Shown here: piece by piece, positions 6,441 through 15,664 of the stretch
Layout of the letters: each line of letters starts with the position of its first letter
Position numbering within the stretch: the stretch's first letter is position 1
Source of the DNA: Iningainema tapete BLCC-T55
GTDB lineage: Bacteria; Cyanobacteriota; Cyanobacteriia; Cyanobacteriales; Nostocaceae
Direction: 5' to 3'
Length of the DNA: 49,417 bases
NCBI RefSeq assembly: GCF_014698965.1
Contig: NZ_JACXAE010000128.1
Span: forward strand, 1 to 49,417
Program-made: the position numbers and the translations under genes
The notes under the pieces: generated by a model
Databases searched by the model: none
Told to the model about the DNA's origin: nothing
The model's input: the letters and a program-made list of their open reading frames with translations, nothing else

Positions 6441-7316
6441 TTAATTTGGGCTGTTTAATTCCGGTTGAGTTGGTATTTCTGGAACTAATATGTTCTGATT
6501 AAATAATAAATAAAATAAACCAATTACTGCTATACTAGTAGCAGCACCAAGACTGATACCCAGTAGTAATATATAGTTTCTCCTCAATAGCAAAGCAGGA
6601 CTTTCAGGTGGAATATCCGAGTGGCGATCGCTTAAATGAAGTTGTTCAAGGGCTGGGGGGCGAAGGGTTTTAGTCTCATTCAAATCTTCCTTTTTTGTCA
6701 GCACATTGCTCAATGTCGTAACTACTTTGCCCTCTACATTCTTTGCGGAGATGAATATATCTATCAATTTTTCCTGCTTGAGATTCGCGTAAATTTGCTC
6801 ACGAACTTCCCAGGGAATTACCACTCCTGGTTTTGCTGCTTGGTATTGATTTAAGTCTTTTAAAACCAAAGGCTCTAGGGGTTCGCAATTGTGCCGTTCT
6901 ACCAATGCTATTGGTCCTTTTTGTAGACAAGCACAAACTTTTTCTATGCGTAAAGTATACAGTGGTTCCGCCAGATAGTAGCAATGGAAGTAAGGTATGT
7001 GGTTGTGACTAGTGTCATTTTGGTGGTATAGCCAGCCAAACAACCAACTCTCAGGTGCAATCTGAAGAATGTAAGTGGTAGAACCAAGGTTTTGATGTTC
7101 ATCGGCATTGGAGTATCTGTTGACTATCTGATTCAGGAAGATTTGCTGAATTTCTTTGGGAACTTTCTCACTGGTGAGCAACTTAAAGCCGACATTGGCA
7201 AAGCTAGTATAAACAAGTTGGTTTAAGGGTAGATCTGTAGTTAATACTACTCGCGACTTATGTTGTGTATTACACAGTAAAGTTTCGCTGCTGGATGTAT
7301 AATTAGTACACTGCAT
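6441..7316 (-). CDS. Hypothetical protein with one C-terminal membrane helix
   Basis: A 291-residue protein from ATG 7316. Residues 1-200 form a soluble domain without a family I recognise; it contains a WLFGWLYHQND...YFHCYYLAEPLY segment. The region around WEVREQIYANLKQEKLIDIF is helical. A single hydrophobic helix (YILLLGISLGAATSIAVIGL) is at about 251-270, after basic RR, so the large N-terminal domain should be cytoplasmic. It is divergent from the PstS-like gene, with about 170 bases between them. Confidence 0.65.
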   Translation of the reverse strand: MQCTNYTSSSETLLCNTQHKSRVVLTTDLPLNQLVYTSFANVGFKLLTSEKVPKEIQQIFLNQIVNRYSNADEHQNLGSTTYILQIAPESWLFGWLYHQNDTSHNHIPYFHCYYLAEPLYTLRIEKVCACLQKGPIALVERHNCEPLEPLVLKDLNQYQAAKPGVVIPWEVREQIYANLKQEKLIDIFISAKNVEGKVVTTLSNVLTKKEDLNETKTLRPPALEQLHLSDRHSDIPPESPALLLRRNYILLLGISLGAATSIAVIGLFYLLFNQNILVPEIPTQPELNSPN

Positions 7317-7488
7317 CAGAAGTAGTTCAAGGGTGTGTTTTTATATTTTCAGAAGAATAAATCTTTTGATAGGTAGGTTAGTGGTGACTTGGCAGGAAGG
7401 ATTATACACTGGTGTAATTTTTTATAATTGCTAAATAATCGTAACAGCTTAGTATATTGATAATAACTTGATATCTTACATCATTAAT

Positions 7489-8556
7489 ATGGATAATACC
7501 AACCCACGCAGAACCTTAATTAATGCTGAAATTACAATCTTTGCGATTGGTCTAATTATAGGTAAAGTACTGACACTTATGGTTATAGGTGGGGTGTTTT
7601 GGTGGTATTTGAAACCACGACTATTGCTGTTCGGCAATGTTTCAACCTATAGCTCAAACACCTTCTCAAGAGCTACAGCAACTTTTGGCGCGAGTACTCA
7701 GGTTCCGATAGGCTCATTTAACTACGGTGGTAGTACAGTTTGGGCACCAATCAGACAATTAGTAGATGCTCAGATTCAAAGCGATCGCCCTGAACTACAA
7801 TTACAATACGTCAACCCAAAGAATGGCAGCCCCAGTTCTAGCAAGGGTATCCGCATGTTGCTGGATGGGCAATTAGACTTTGCTCAGTCTTCTCGTCCCC
7901 TCACAGACGAAGAATACGCCACAGCAAAGCAACGTGGCTTCACTTTATCGCAACGTCAAGTAGGCATTGACGGGATAGCAGTAGTAGTCAACCCATCACT
8001 CCAGGTATCAGGTTTAACTATTAATCAGTTACAACAAATTTATCTGGGGCAAATTACTAACTGGAAACAAGTGGGGGGACCAAACTTACCCATTACCCCT
8101 TTCTCCCAACGCCCATTGGATGCAGACACACAAATATTCTCTCCTCAGCAACCTCCTAGCTCTCAAGTGAAGTACGTTAACTCCACTACAGAAGCACTGC
8201 GCCAAGTGAGTAAAACTCCTGGAGGCGTGTATTATGCTTCTGCTCGTACAGTAGTGCCTCAATGTAGTGTGAAGGCTTTACCATTAGGTAATACTCCCAA
8301 TCAGCTAATTTCCCCTTATCGCCAACCGTTAGTGCCACCCCAAAAATGTCCTAGTCAGCGCAATCAAGTTAATACTGAAGCTATCAAGAATGGTAGCTAT
8401 CCAATTACCACAAAATTGTACGTAATTATTAAGCAGAACAAAGGAAGAGAACAACAAGTTGGAGAAGCCTATGCCAAACTTTTGCTTTCCGAACAAGGGC
8501 GATTAGCGATTGAGCAAGCTGGTTTAGTTGGAGTTGGGGCTGGGTACGTACATTAA
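7489..8556 (+). CDS. PstS-like phosphate-binding protein, membrane-anchored
   Basis: A protein of 355 residues from ATG 7489; a TTG at 7468 is possible. Residues about 10-40 form a membrane anchor (LINAEITIFAIGLIIGKVL). The rest fits the PstS/SphX-type type II periplasmic-binding fold: FNYGGSTVWAPIRQLVDAQI, a middle segment GIRMLLDGQLDFAQSSRPL, then GIDGIAVVVNP with the hinge, LQQIYLGQITNWKQVGG, and TTKLYVIIKQN near the end. The Ser/Thr-rich GGST and SSRP loops are where PstS proteins bind phosphate. No phosphate transporter genes are adjacent, so it may act as a sensor or scavenging component rather than as a classical transporter subunit. Confidence 0.8.
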   Translation: MDNTNPRRTLINAEITIFAIGLIIGKVLTLMVIGGVFWWYLKPRLLLFGNVSTYSSNTFSRATATFGASTQVPIGSFNYGGSTVWAPIRQLVDAQIQSDRPELQLQYVNPKNGSPSSSKGIRMLLDGQLDFAQSSRPLTDEEYATAKQRGFTLSQRQVGIDGIAVVVNPSLQVSGLTINQLQQIYLGQITNWKQVGGPNLPITPFSQRPLDADTQIFSPQQPPSSQVKYVNSTTEALRQVSKTPGGVYYASARTVVPQCSVKALPLGNTPNQLISPYRQPLVPPQKCPSQRNQVNTEAIKNGSYPITTKLYVIIKQNKGREQQVGEAYAKLLLSEQGRLAIEQAGLVGVGAGYVH

Positions 8557-8889
8557 TCCGCCTAGAACTTCAGTTCTGGGTTGCATAGCTCAAGTCGGTT
8601 AAAACCGACGCTTATTGTTGATTTGCAGTCCGTTAAAACGGACTTGGTGCTACTCGCGCCATGTACTTGAGTACATGGCGATCGCGTATAGAATGAAATA
8701 GCCCTAAGAAATTGCCGAGTGTAATTTTCACTTACCGCGACTTAAGCAATATTCAACTGCCATTGCTTACTAGTTGCTTGATTCGGTTTCTACATTTTAA
8801 TGGTTCTGATTCATTTGCTGGATTTGATATGAGTCCTAGTGGTTGCGAATCAAGCATGACGATGGGCATAGAAATTTGCTAACTTTTAA
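8557..8889. repeat. Intergenic cluster of four perfect hairpins
   Basis: Four small perfect palindromes follow the PstS-like gene: AGAAC...GTTCT (8564-8577), GTCGGTTAAAACCGAC (8594-8609), AGTCCGTTAAAACGGACT (8627-8644) and GCCATGTACTTGAGTACATGGC (8658-8679; loop TTGA). The second and third share the core CGGTTAAAACCG/CCGTTAAAACGG, a repeat type common in cyanobacterial intergenic DNA. A degenerate relative occurs near 14956. They may end transcription of the gene on the left. The rest of the gap shows nothing. Confidence 0.75.
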
Positions 8890-9300
8890 TTATTTGTTTT
8901 TAAATTCTTCTTCAATATATTTTAATGCTTTTAATTGTTCTTGAACTTCTTCGTCTGTTTTTGGATCTAGTTCATCAAGCCGATGTATTCTTCTTTGACT
9001 CTCTTTTATTAATTCTTGATAAGGCATTTGACCTATTATCAACCTACGTGAATTATTTGGCTCTCCTTTTGGAGCTTGATCTTGTTCTGACTGGAAAAGT
9101 TCAAGTTTTTGCCCTAACCATTCCTCACCATTAAGTCCTTGAATAGCACGTTCCTCATTAGCTTCACCTTCTATTTCTACTGTAATGTGATCAATTTTAG
9201 GAGAAATGCTTATATGACGGACATTGCCGTATTGGTTAAAAAGTTCGATTAAATCTGCTTGAGTTGCCTGAGAAGGCAAATTTTTAACTAAGATAGCCAT
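8890..9300 (-). CDS. RRM-type RNA-binding protein
   Basis: A 136-residue protein. ATG 9300 is preferred over ATG 9312 because the GGAGGG ribosome-binding site lies between them. An RRM fold is seen at residues 1-75: ILVKNLP (RNP2), QADLIELFNQYGNV, a weak RNP1 around DHITVEIEG, and ERAIQGLNGEEWLGQKLEL. The central aromatic residues of RNP1 are not clear, so RNA binding may differ from standard cyanobacterial Rbp proteins. The C-terminal extension YQELIKESQRRIHRL is charged and helical, and is shared with the small protein at 4414-4581. It is not glycine-rich like cold-induced RbpA proteins. Confidence 0.8.
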   Translation of the reverse strand: MAILVKNLPSQATQADLIELFNQYGNVRHISISPKIDHITVEIEGEANEERAIQGLNGEEWLGQKLELFQSEQDQAPKGEPNNSRRLIIGQMPYQELIKESQRRIHRLDELDPKTDEEVQEQLKALKYIEEEFKNK

Positions 9301-9374
9301 ACATCCCTCCAAGAAGTTTTGTTTATTGTGCTAATTATTGGTATTAATTCAGCATTTGAAATAATAAAAATTTA

Positions 9375-9441
9375 GAACCACAGATACACACAGATTAACA
9401 CAGAAAATTTATCTGTGTGCATCTGTGTTAATCTGTGGTTC
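9375..9441. terminator. Long inverted repeat after the GH65 gene
   Basis: GAACCACAGAT at 9375-9385 pairs with ATCTGTGGTTC at 9431-9441, with inner matches such as ACACAGA/TCTGTGT. It lies 30 bases beyond the GH65 gene stop, so it may act as its terminator. A related one-sided copy is at 45711-45735, so this is also a dispersed repeat. Confidence 0.65.
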
Positions 9442-9472
9442 CATTTTCCTAAGTCTAATTAGTACAAGAAGT

Positions 9473-12451
9473 TTAATGTTGTTGCTTAGCTGCGTCATTC
9501 AATTTAGCTTTGATGTCTTCCCAATGAACCCCTTCTAGACTAGGTAAAACAACGTGAGCTGCTCCAACTCGTGATTCGGTCCCTAATCCTACTGCCCACA
9601 TCCCACCTGCTAAAGCAGCTTCAACACCTGATGCGGCATCTTCTACAACTAAACACTGGGCAGGTTCTAGCCCTAGTTCTTTGGCGGCAAAGAGAAATAA
9701 GTCGGGTGCTGGTTTAGGATTTTCTACGCTGTAACCATCGGCGATCGCATCCATTCTATCAGCTATCCCCAGTTTCTCTATTACTGTACGAGCATTTTTA
9801 CTTGCTGAGCCTAGAGCTATTTTAATCCCTGCTTGACGCAATTCATCTAACAAATTGAGTGCGCCTGGTAACAAATCAGAAGCGGAAATATTTTCGATGG
9901 AATCCACATAATAACGATTCTTGCGCTCCATCATTTCTTGGATTTGTTCTTCTGAATACTGTCGGTGGTTCCCAATTATTAGTAGTAGTGATGCTCGACG
10001 CGACACACCTCGCAGTGCTTCGTTAGCCTCGCGATTAAATGGCAAACCTTCTTCATCTGCCAACCGTTGCCAAGCGCGATAATGATATTCTGCTGTATCT
10101 GTAAGAACACCATCCAAATCAAAGATAAATCCCCGAATTTCAGCAGGAGGAGTTTGTGAGTTTGTGAGTGAGGGAGAAGTAGAAAAACTGATTGTTTGCT
10201 CCCCTACTTCCCTACTCCCCTGCTCCTCAGCTCCCCCTGCTCCGTGCATGGAGTGCAAATCAAACTCGTGCCACTTGCCGCGCCAATGTAGTTTGAAACT
10301 CAAACTTTTCCAACCTGGAGGTAGGTGGGGATTAGCTACAGGTTTATTATCTGCTATTTGGATACCAGCAAAGCCAAAAATCACGGCTTGCCAAATACCT
10401 CCAGCACTAGCCCCATGAATTCCATCAGCAGCGTTACCGCGAACATCTTCTAGATCTACCATTGCTGCTTGCATAAAATGTTTGTAAGCTTGTGCTGTTA
10501 AATTTAAATCTGCAGCTAAGATAGCGTGAATTGCAGGTCCAAGAGAAGAACCATAGGTAATATCTGTACGAGGTGCGTAATAGTCCCAGTTTTTCTGCAA
10601 TACTTCTTTATTATAGGGAAAATCTTGTGATTGCCGCATTAAATACAGGAGCATCAAGACATCTGGTTGCTTAAGTACTTGTCGCTTGTTACCTTCTTCA
10701 ATTCCGATGATGGCTTGAATCGAGCGGGTGCGTGGCTCATATTCTTCTAAGTTGATGTCTTTGAGTTGGAAAAATCCCTCGCACTGCTCAACTAATCCGG
10801 TAGAAGAGTCGTAGGGAATCCAAATATTTGTGGCTATATCTTGCCAACGCGATCGCCTTTCTGCGGTAATATGTAGTTTCTGTTTCAGTTCTGTTACTTT
10901 GTCAGGAAACTTACTTTCTAGCCAGTCGTATACATAAATCGCTTTTTCTAGATGCCATTGTACTATTCTATTCGTAAAGGCATTATTATCTACTTGTTCG
11001 TGGTATTCATCGGCGCCAATTACATCACGAATTTCATATCTTTCTTGCTTGGTATCCCACTCCACACGGCTAATCCAAAAGACAGCAGTATCTAAGATTA
11101 TCTCCGCACCGTAGTCTCGCATCCACTCGTCGTCGTTGGTTGCTTGCCAATAGTACCATATGGCGTATACAATGTCAGCGCTAATGTGGATTTCGCGATC
11201 GCGACACCAAATCCGCACATCTTCTGCGTAAGGATCGTTAGGAAGCGCCCAACGAGGAGTTACCTCATCGCCTGTGTCAGCGCTTTCCCAAGAATACATT
11301 GCCCCTTTATATCCGTAGTGAGCCGCTTTACGTCTTGCCCCATTTATGGTATGATACCGGTAAGTTAACAAGTTACGCGCAAGTTCTGGTTGGGTATAAA
11401 TAAAGAAGGGAAGGATAAAAATTTCTGTATCCCAAAATATATGTCCGCGATAGCCGAATCCAGAAAGCGTTTTAGCGGGAATACTCACTTTGTCATTATG
11501 CCGTGCCGCAGCGATTAGTAACTGAAAGAGATTGTAGCGAACTGCTAGTTGCGCTTTGGTATCTCCCTCAATGACAATATCACTTCTATCCCATACTTGA
11601 TTCCATGCTTGCTCATGAGCATTTAATAGTGCCGAGTAGTCTGGTAATTGAGCAAGTTTTGTTTGCGCTGCTTTGACTGGTTCAGATTCTTCAACTGAGG
11701 TAAAAACTGTGACTATTTTATCTACCGTTACTGTATTTCCCGAAGTTGCTAAGAATGTTGTCGTCTGACTGGGATATCCTGGTGCATTGCTCACCTGTAA
11801 CTTTGCTTCAGCCCCTGATATTGTCATCCCAGCAGCAATACTTAGTTCAATTCGAGAACTACGAGTACGTAAGTTTAACCATATACCTTGGTCTTTTTTG
11901 CCTTGCTCTAAGAATTCCCAATGATTGAAGCCTTGGTTTTCCGGGTAGCCGTTGATACTAGATTGTACTTCAATTTCGCCATCAAAATCAAGAGGTGTGA
12001 GCTGACAGCGTATACCCAATACATGTTCATCTGCCATGCTGGCAAAGCGTTCAAAGTACAGTTCTATTGTCTTACCGCTGGGGCTACGCCACTGTACTCT
12101 ACGGCTAAGAACACCACGACGTAAATCAAGTTGACGCTCGTAGCTAAGTATATCACCTCGATCCATGCGGAAGCGATCGCCATCAACAATCACCGCTAGT
12201 GGCAGCCAATCTGGACAGTTTGCCAGTTCCGTATAGACTATTGGTACACTGTCGTATACTCCATGAATCAAGGTAGCTGATGATGCACGCGGATAACCTT
12301 CTTCAAAACTACCTCTTGTACCAACATAACCATTGCCAATAGTGAAGACAGATTCTCTAGAGTGCAACTGGTTAGGTTCAAATTGAGTTTCATTTAATAC
12401 CCAGTCTGTGTAGATAATTTGCTGAGAATTACCTTTTGTATCTATCGGCAT
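9473..12451 (-). CDS. GH65 disaccharide phosphorylase fused to beta-phosphoglucomutase
   Basis: A 992-residue two-enzyme fusion. Residues 1 to about 735 are a GH65 enzyme (kojibiose/maltose/trehalose phosphorylase type) with GNGYVGTRGSFEEG, YRGHIFWDTEIFILPFF and IGADEYHEQVDNNAFTN. Glu482 in DEYHE is the expected general acid. Residues about 772-992 are a HAD-type beta-phosphoglucomutase with FDLDGVLTDT (Asp nucleophile about 778), GSASKN and VVEDAASGVEAA. Together they would split a disaccharide with phosphate to beta-glucose 1-phosphate and turn that into glucose 6-phosphate. The sugar specificity cannot be set from sequence. The linker (about 740-770) is encoded by low-complexity DNA. Ten bases separate it from sucrose synthase upstream, so they are one operon. 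Confidence 0.92.
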   Translation of the reverse strand: MPIDTKGNSQQIIYTDWVLNETQFEPNQLHSRESVFTIGNGYVGTRGSFEEGYPRASSATLIHGVYDSVPIVYTELANCPDWLPLAVIVDGDRFRMDRGDILSYERQLDLRRGVLSRRVQWRSPSGKTIELYFERFASMADEHVLGIRCQLTPLDFDGEIEVQSSINGYPENQGFNHWEFLEQGKKDQGIWLNLRTRSSRIELSIAAGMTISGAEAKLQVSNAPGYPSQTTTFLATSGNTVTVDKIVTVFTSVEESEPVKAAQTKLAQLPDYSALLNAHEQAWNQVWDRSDIVIEGDTKAQLAVRYNLFQLLIAAARHNDKVSIPAKTLSGFGYRGHIFWDTEIFILPFFIYTQPELARNLLTYRYHTINGARRKAAHYGYKGAMYSWESADTGDEVTPRWALPNDPYAEDVRIWCRDREIHISADIVYAIWYYWQATNDDEWMRDYGAEIILDTAVFWISRVEWDTKQERYEIRDVIGADEYHEQVDNNAFTNRIVQWHLEKAIYVYDWLESKFPDKVTELKQKLHITAERRSRWQDIATNIWIPYDSSTGLVEQCEGFFQLKDINLEEYEPRTRSIQAIIGIEEGNKRQVLKQPDVLMLLYLMRQSQDFPYNKEVLQKNWDYYAPRTDITYGSSLGPAIHAILAADLNLTAQAYKHFMQAAMVDLEDVRGNAADGIHGASAGGIWQAVIFGFAGIQIADNKPVANPHLPPGWKSLSFKLHWRGKWHEFDLHSMHGAGGAEEQGSREVGEQTISFSTSPSLTNSQTPPAEIRGFIFDLDGVLTDTAEYHYRAWQRLADEEGLPFNREANEALRGVSRRASLLLIIGNHRQYSEEQIQEMMERKNRYYVDSIENISASDLLPGALNLLDELRQAGIKIALGSASKNARTVIEKLGIADRMDAIADGYSVENPKPAPDLFLFAAKELGLEPAQCLVVEDAASGVEAALAGGMWAVGLGTESRVGAAHVVLPSLEGVHWEDIKAKLNDAAKQQH
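10145..10260. repeat. Low-complexity intergenic-type repeat inside the fusion linker
   Basis: The stretch contains runs such as CTCCCCTACTTCCCTACTCCCCTGCTCC and GAGTTTGTGAGTTTGTGAG-like duplications. Such pyrimidine-rich sequence is typical of cyanobacterial intergenic repeats. Here it is translated in frame as the Ser/Gly/Glu/Pro-rich linker between the two enzymes. Confidence 0.7.
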
Positions 12452-12462
12452 TACTCTATTCC

Positions 12463-14877
12463 CTATCGCTGCATATGTTGTTCTAGTATTTTTTCGGCTC
12501 TGGGTTTATAAAGCAAATAAAACACTGCTTCTATGTAACGTAGTAAGGCTTGACGGTTATTACTGTAAACATAGTTCCAAAATGTGTAAATTTTTGCTAA
12601 CAATAGTAGTTGTTTGGTATGTATTTGCCAGTTGTAGTGTTCGTGAATCCTTTTGAGCGAACGTTCGGAAATCTCATGCCAGTACTGTGGATCAGTATCA
12701 CACTGATTAATAAAGTGTAATATTTTCTCTGCCGTCCCTTCTAAGTCGGTAGGATTGACAAGAAAGCCATTTTGCCCATCTTGGATAATTTCTGATGAAC
12801 CACCAAATTGAGTAGCGAAAGTTGGCAAACCGGAAATCATGGCTTCGAGAATGGTTTGTCCAAAAGCTTCAAAACGGGCAAAGTGGATGAATATTCCCGA
12901 TGCATCAGCAATTACTCGGTAAGCTTCTCCAAGTTCATCTGGGCTGAGGCGCATCCCAATCCAGCGGATATGATTATGGAGATGGTAGTCTTCTATCACT
13001 TTGTGCAGTTTGGCGATTTCTTCTGCTTCTTCGGGATTAGTGGCTTGACTTTCATTCAGTTTGCTGGTAATAAGGATCAAATTACAATGTTCTTGTAATG
13101 CTTGACTTTTACCAAAGCATTCTGCTAAACCAGAAAGATTTTTGATGGCAGTAATTGGGGCAAAAGCAAAGATGGGGCGTAATTTAGGGTTATGTAATTT
13201 GCCTTGAATATGAGCGTCTTCTTGGCTAAAGAGCAAATTAGATACTTGATTACGAATACTTTCGTCTCTTTCTCCCGTTTGAGTGTAGGGGAAAAAGACA
13301 TTTTCATTAATTCCCGGTGGCACTAAGTTAAATTTGGGACTAAATACATCAATGCCATCGACGACATGATACAGTCCAGGCATGGTAAAACATTTGTAAG
13401 ATTCGTACTGTCCTACTGTATCAGGTGTCCCTACTATTTCTTGGTAAGAAGATGTGATAATAAAGTCCGCTGCATTCATTGTGATCAGATCAGCGGTGAA
13501 TTGTGTGGAAAAGTGGTACTGTTCTTCTAGATCTTGCCAATATAAGTTGCTAAATAAGTTTTTTGGCTTTTCTAGAGCGTGGGCAATGTTGCACTGGGTG
13601 ACTTGGAGACGGCGGGCAAGGAGAAATGCTACTAAGTTACCGTCACTGTTATTGCCAATAATTAAATTTGGGCGTCCCCCTAGTCTTGCTAATAGTTCCT
13701 TTTCTGCATCTAGGGCAAAGCTTTCTAAATAAGGCCAAATTTCATATTTAGAAATCCAGTTGTCGGTGACTTTTGGATTAAACTGTTGGAAGGGAACGCG
13801 CAGTATCCAGGCATTTTCTGTGTTTTCAACTTTCTCTAGGCGTAGATTGCACTGTGTTCCTTCGCAGTTTGGGATCAGGCGGGTAAGTATGATAACTTGG
13901 GGTTGGATGCGCAAAAAGTCCAGCCCAGCAAGTTTGATATCTTCGCGTAGTTTGTTTTCTAAGTAGCGTGCTTGGTCAATGACGTATACAACTTGACCAA
14001 GTGTCTCTGTTCTTCCCAACACGTTTTCTTGTCCTACCCAACCGTGGATAGAAACCGATACAATGCGGAAAATTGCCGGGATGCGGGAAACAAAGGCTTC
14101 TAAGATTGCAGGTTGTGGGGTGTCTATGAGTCGGTTGAAGAGTTCTAGGGTTTCGCGTACTCTGGTTGTGGTGTTACCCCAACCTGGTTCTAAGCCTAAT
14201 TTTTGCAGTTCTGGGTGTAGTTTTTCGTAGGGTTCTTCTGGCGAGCGCTCTGTTAAAAAATTGATAGTTTCCTTGACAATTTGCACTAACTGTGTACCTG
14301 ATTTGATGCGATCGCTGTTAATTAAGAGCGGAATTCCATCATGTTGGTGTTCTTTGAGAACTTGAAACAATGCCTCCAACCAATACTCAGGCTCTGTGAA
14401 TAGTTTGTCACACAAGTAGTGGTTGAGAAAGTTTAATCCTTGACCAACGTTTCTGGGATCACCGATGGTGGGAGAATCGTAAAATGGACTAACGTCTATT
14501 TCTAAGATTTGAGGTTGGTAGTGGTTAGCCTTAGCGTCTAACACATCTAGCAACGCTTCTGGTTTCACGAGTTCAAAACCACTTGCATCCGTTGCTATAC
14601 GCCATACTTGTTGACTGCCAATCCAAGGACGAACCACAAACCAGCTACTGTTGTCTTGTAAAATAATTTCATGAGTATGGTGAAGCAGTTTGCCTAACGC
14701 AGAAGAGTGGTAGAAGTGAGGTTGTTTGTGGGATTGGCGGGTGTAGTCGGCAAAAGCTTGCAAGATATCGTTTCTGAGAAAGTAGCTTTGATGTGAAGTA
14801 CCTAAGGCACTCAACAATTCTCTCAAGGCTGTTTTTTCTTCACTGTTTAGGACAGATTTTATCAGTTCATAGCTCAT
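12463..14877 (-). CDS. susA: Sucrose synthase
   Basis: An 804-residue protein, matching the roughly 806 residues usual for cyanobacterial SuS. ATG 14877 (MSYELIKSVLN) is preferred to GTG 14889. The N-terminal regulatory part is about 1-250. The GT-B catalytic part contains SIHGWVGQENVLGRTETLGQ (donor/acceptor region), HALEKPKNLF, HVVDGIDVFSPKFN and the C-terminal EAFGQTILEAMISGLP E-x7-E motif. It reversibly converts sucrose plus NDP (ADP or UDP) to NDP-glucose and fructose in the cytoplasm. In heterocystous cyanobacteria it feeds glycogen and vegetative-cell carbon use. It is the first gene of an operon with the GH65-phosphoglucomutase fusion, implying coordinated disaccharide breakdown. Confidence 0.95.
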   Translation of the reverse strand: MSYELIKSVLNSEEKTALRELLSALGTSHQSYFLRNDILQAFADYTRQSHKQPHFYHSSALGKLLHHTHEIILQDNSSWFVVRPWIGSQQVWRIATDASGFELVKPEALLDVLDAKANHYQPQILEIDVSPFYDSPTIGDPRNVGQGLNFLNHYLCDKLFTEPEYWLEALFQVLKEHQHDGIPLLINSDRIKSGTQLVQIVKETINFLTERSPEEPYEKLHPELQKLGLEPGWGNTTTRVRETLELFNRLIDTPQPAILEAFVSRIPAIFRIVSVSIHGWVGQENVLGRTETLGQVVYVIDQARYLENKLREDIKLAGLDFLRIQPQVIILTRLIPNCEGTQCNLRLEKVENTENAWILRVPFQQFNPKVTDNWISKYEIWPYLESFALDAEKELLARLGGRPNLIIGNNSDGNLVAFLLARRLQVTQCNIAHALEKPKNLFSNLYWQDLEEQYHFSTQFTADLITMNAADFIITSSYQEIVGTPDTVGQYESYKCFTMPGLYHVVDGIDVFSPKFNLVPPGINENVFFPYTQTGERDESIRNQVSNLLFSQEDAHIQGKLHNPKLRPIFAFAPITAIKNLSGLAECFGKSQALQEHCNLILITSKLNESQATNPEEAEEIAKLHKVIEDYHLHNHIRWIGMRLSPDELGEAYRVIADASGIFIHFARFEAFGQTILEAMISGLPTFATQFGGSSEIIQDGQNGFLVNPTDLEGTAEKILHFINQCDTDPQYWHEISERSLKRIHEHYNWQIHTKQLLLLAKIYTFWNYVYSNNRQALLRYIEAVFYLLYKPRAEKILEQHMQR

Positions 14878-15664
14878 AAAACTATACACATCTATGGTTA
14901 TTTAATTTTCTTCACAACCACCCAGGAATGAATTGCTGGGCTAATAGCGTGCATTCCGTTAAAACAGACTAATAAGCATATTTTCTAATCTGGTTGAACC
15001 AACTTATGCTCTCAAGCCTTGGACTTAAGTTTTTCGCCGGTTAAGTGAGAATAAAATAGCCCTGCCTTACTTTGTTTTATTTTAACAACATATTTTTACT
15101 ATGATTTCTAACATAAAAATTATTTGTAATACTTTAGGTTTGAGTAGATGAGTTAATTATTTTCACCCAAGACATAAGCTTTGTTATTAGAACAACTTTT
15201 CTACTAAAATTACTTAGTTATTTGACTGTTGTAGCAATCAAACAAAATAGTTTTAATGAAACTTTTTTATAGTTCTGTATTAACTTTAGCTTACCTGTAA
15301 TCAGTCTATATCATCCATAGGTATTAAATTGCACATTTATTTAGGCAAAGACATCAACTAAGTTTATAAAACTTTATCTAAAGGTTAAGCTTTTTAACAT
15401 AAGTTAAAAAATCCTGAGCATCGCCCACTCTCTTCACTTAATTCTTATTTTCTGGATGAGGTTTACTTGCCATTTGTCGCCATTCTTAGCTTGAAGCTCT
15501 TACCCAGCCGCTAATTGTAGTAAAAATTAAGCAAAAATGCTACTATATAAATTATTTTATTACTTAAATTTAGTTGAGATCATCTTTGCGGACATCAGTG
15601 AGCAAACAAGATTGTTATCAACGTCTGACTGTTATATTAAATTATGCTCTAAGTATAAAAACTT
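14878..15664. other. Long AT-rich intergenic region between divergent genes
   Basis: Nearly 790 bases between sucrose synthase (minus) and the membrane protein (plus). It must hold both promoters, but I could not assign -10/-35 or operator sites with confidence. A degenerate palindrome copy (CCGTTAAAACAGAC near 14956) and the phrase AATAAAATAGCCCT, also seen after the PstS-like gene, lie close to the susA start. No coding sequence or RNA gene is recognised. Confidence 0.5.

Noticed and set aside
8564-8679. Hairpin cluster as a tRNA or structured RNA gene
   Set aside because: The hairpins are separate short perfect palindromes without a cloverleaf or conserved tRNA loops.
14878-15664. A possible small RNA or riboswitch in the long gap before susA
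   Set aside because: I found no stable conserved structure or known motif; plain AT-rich DNA fits as well.
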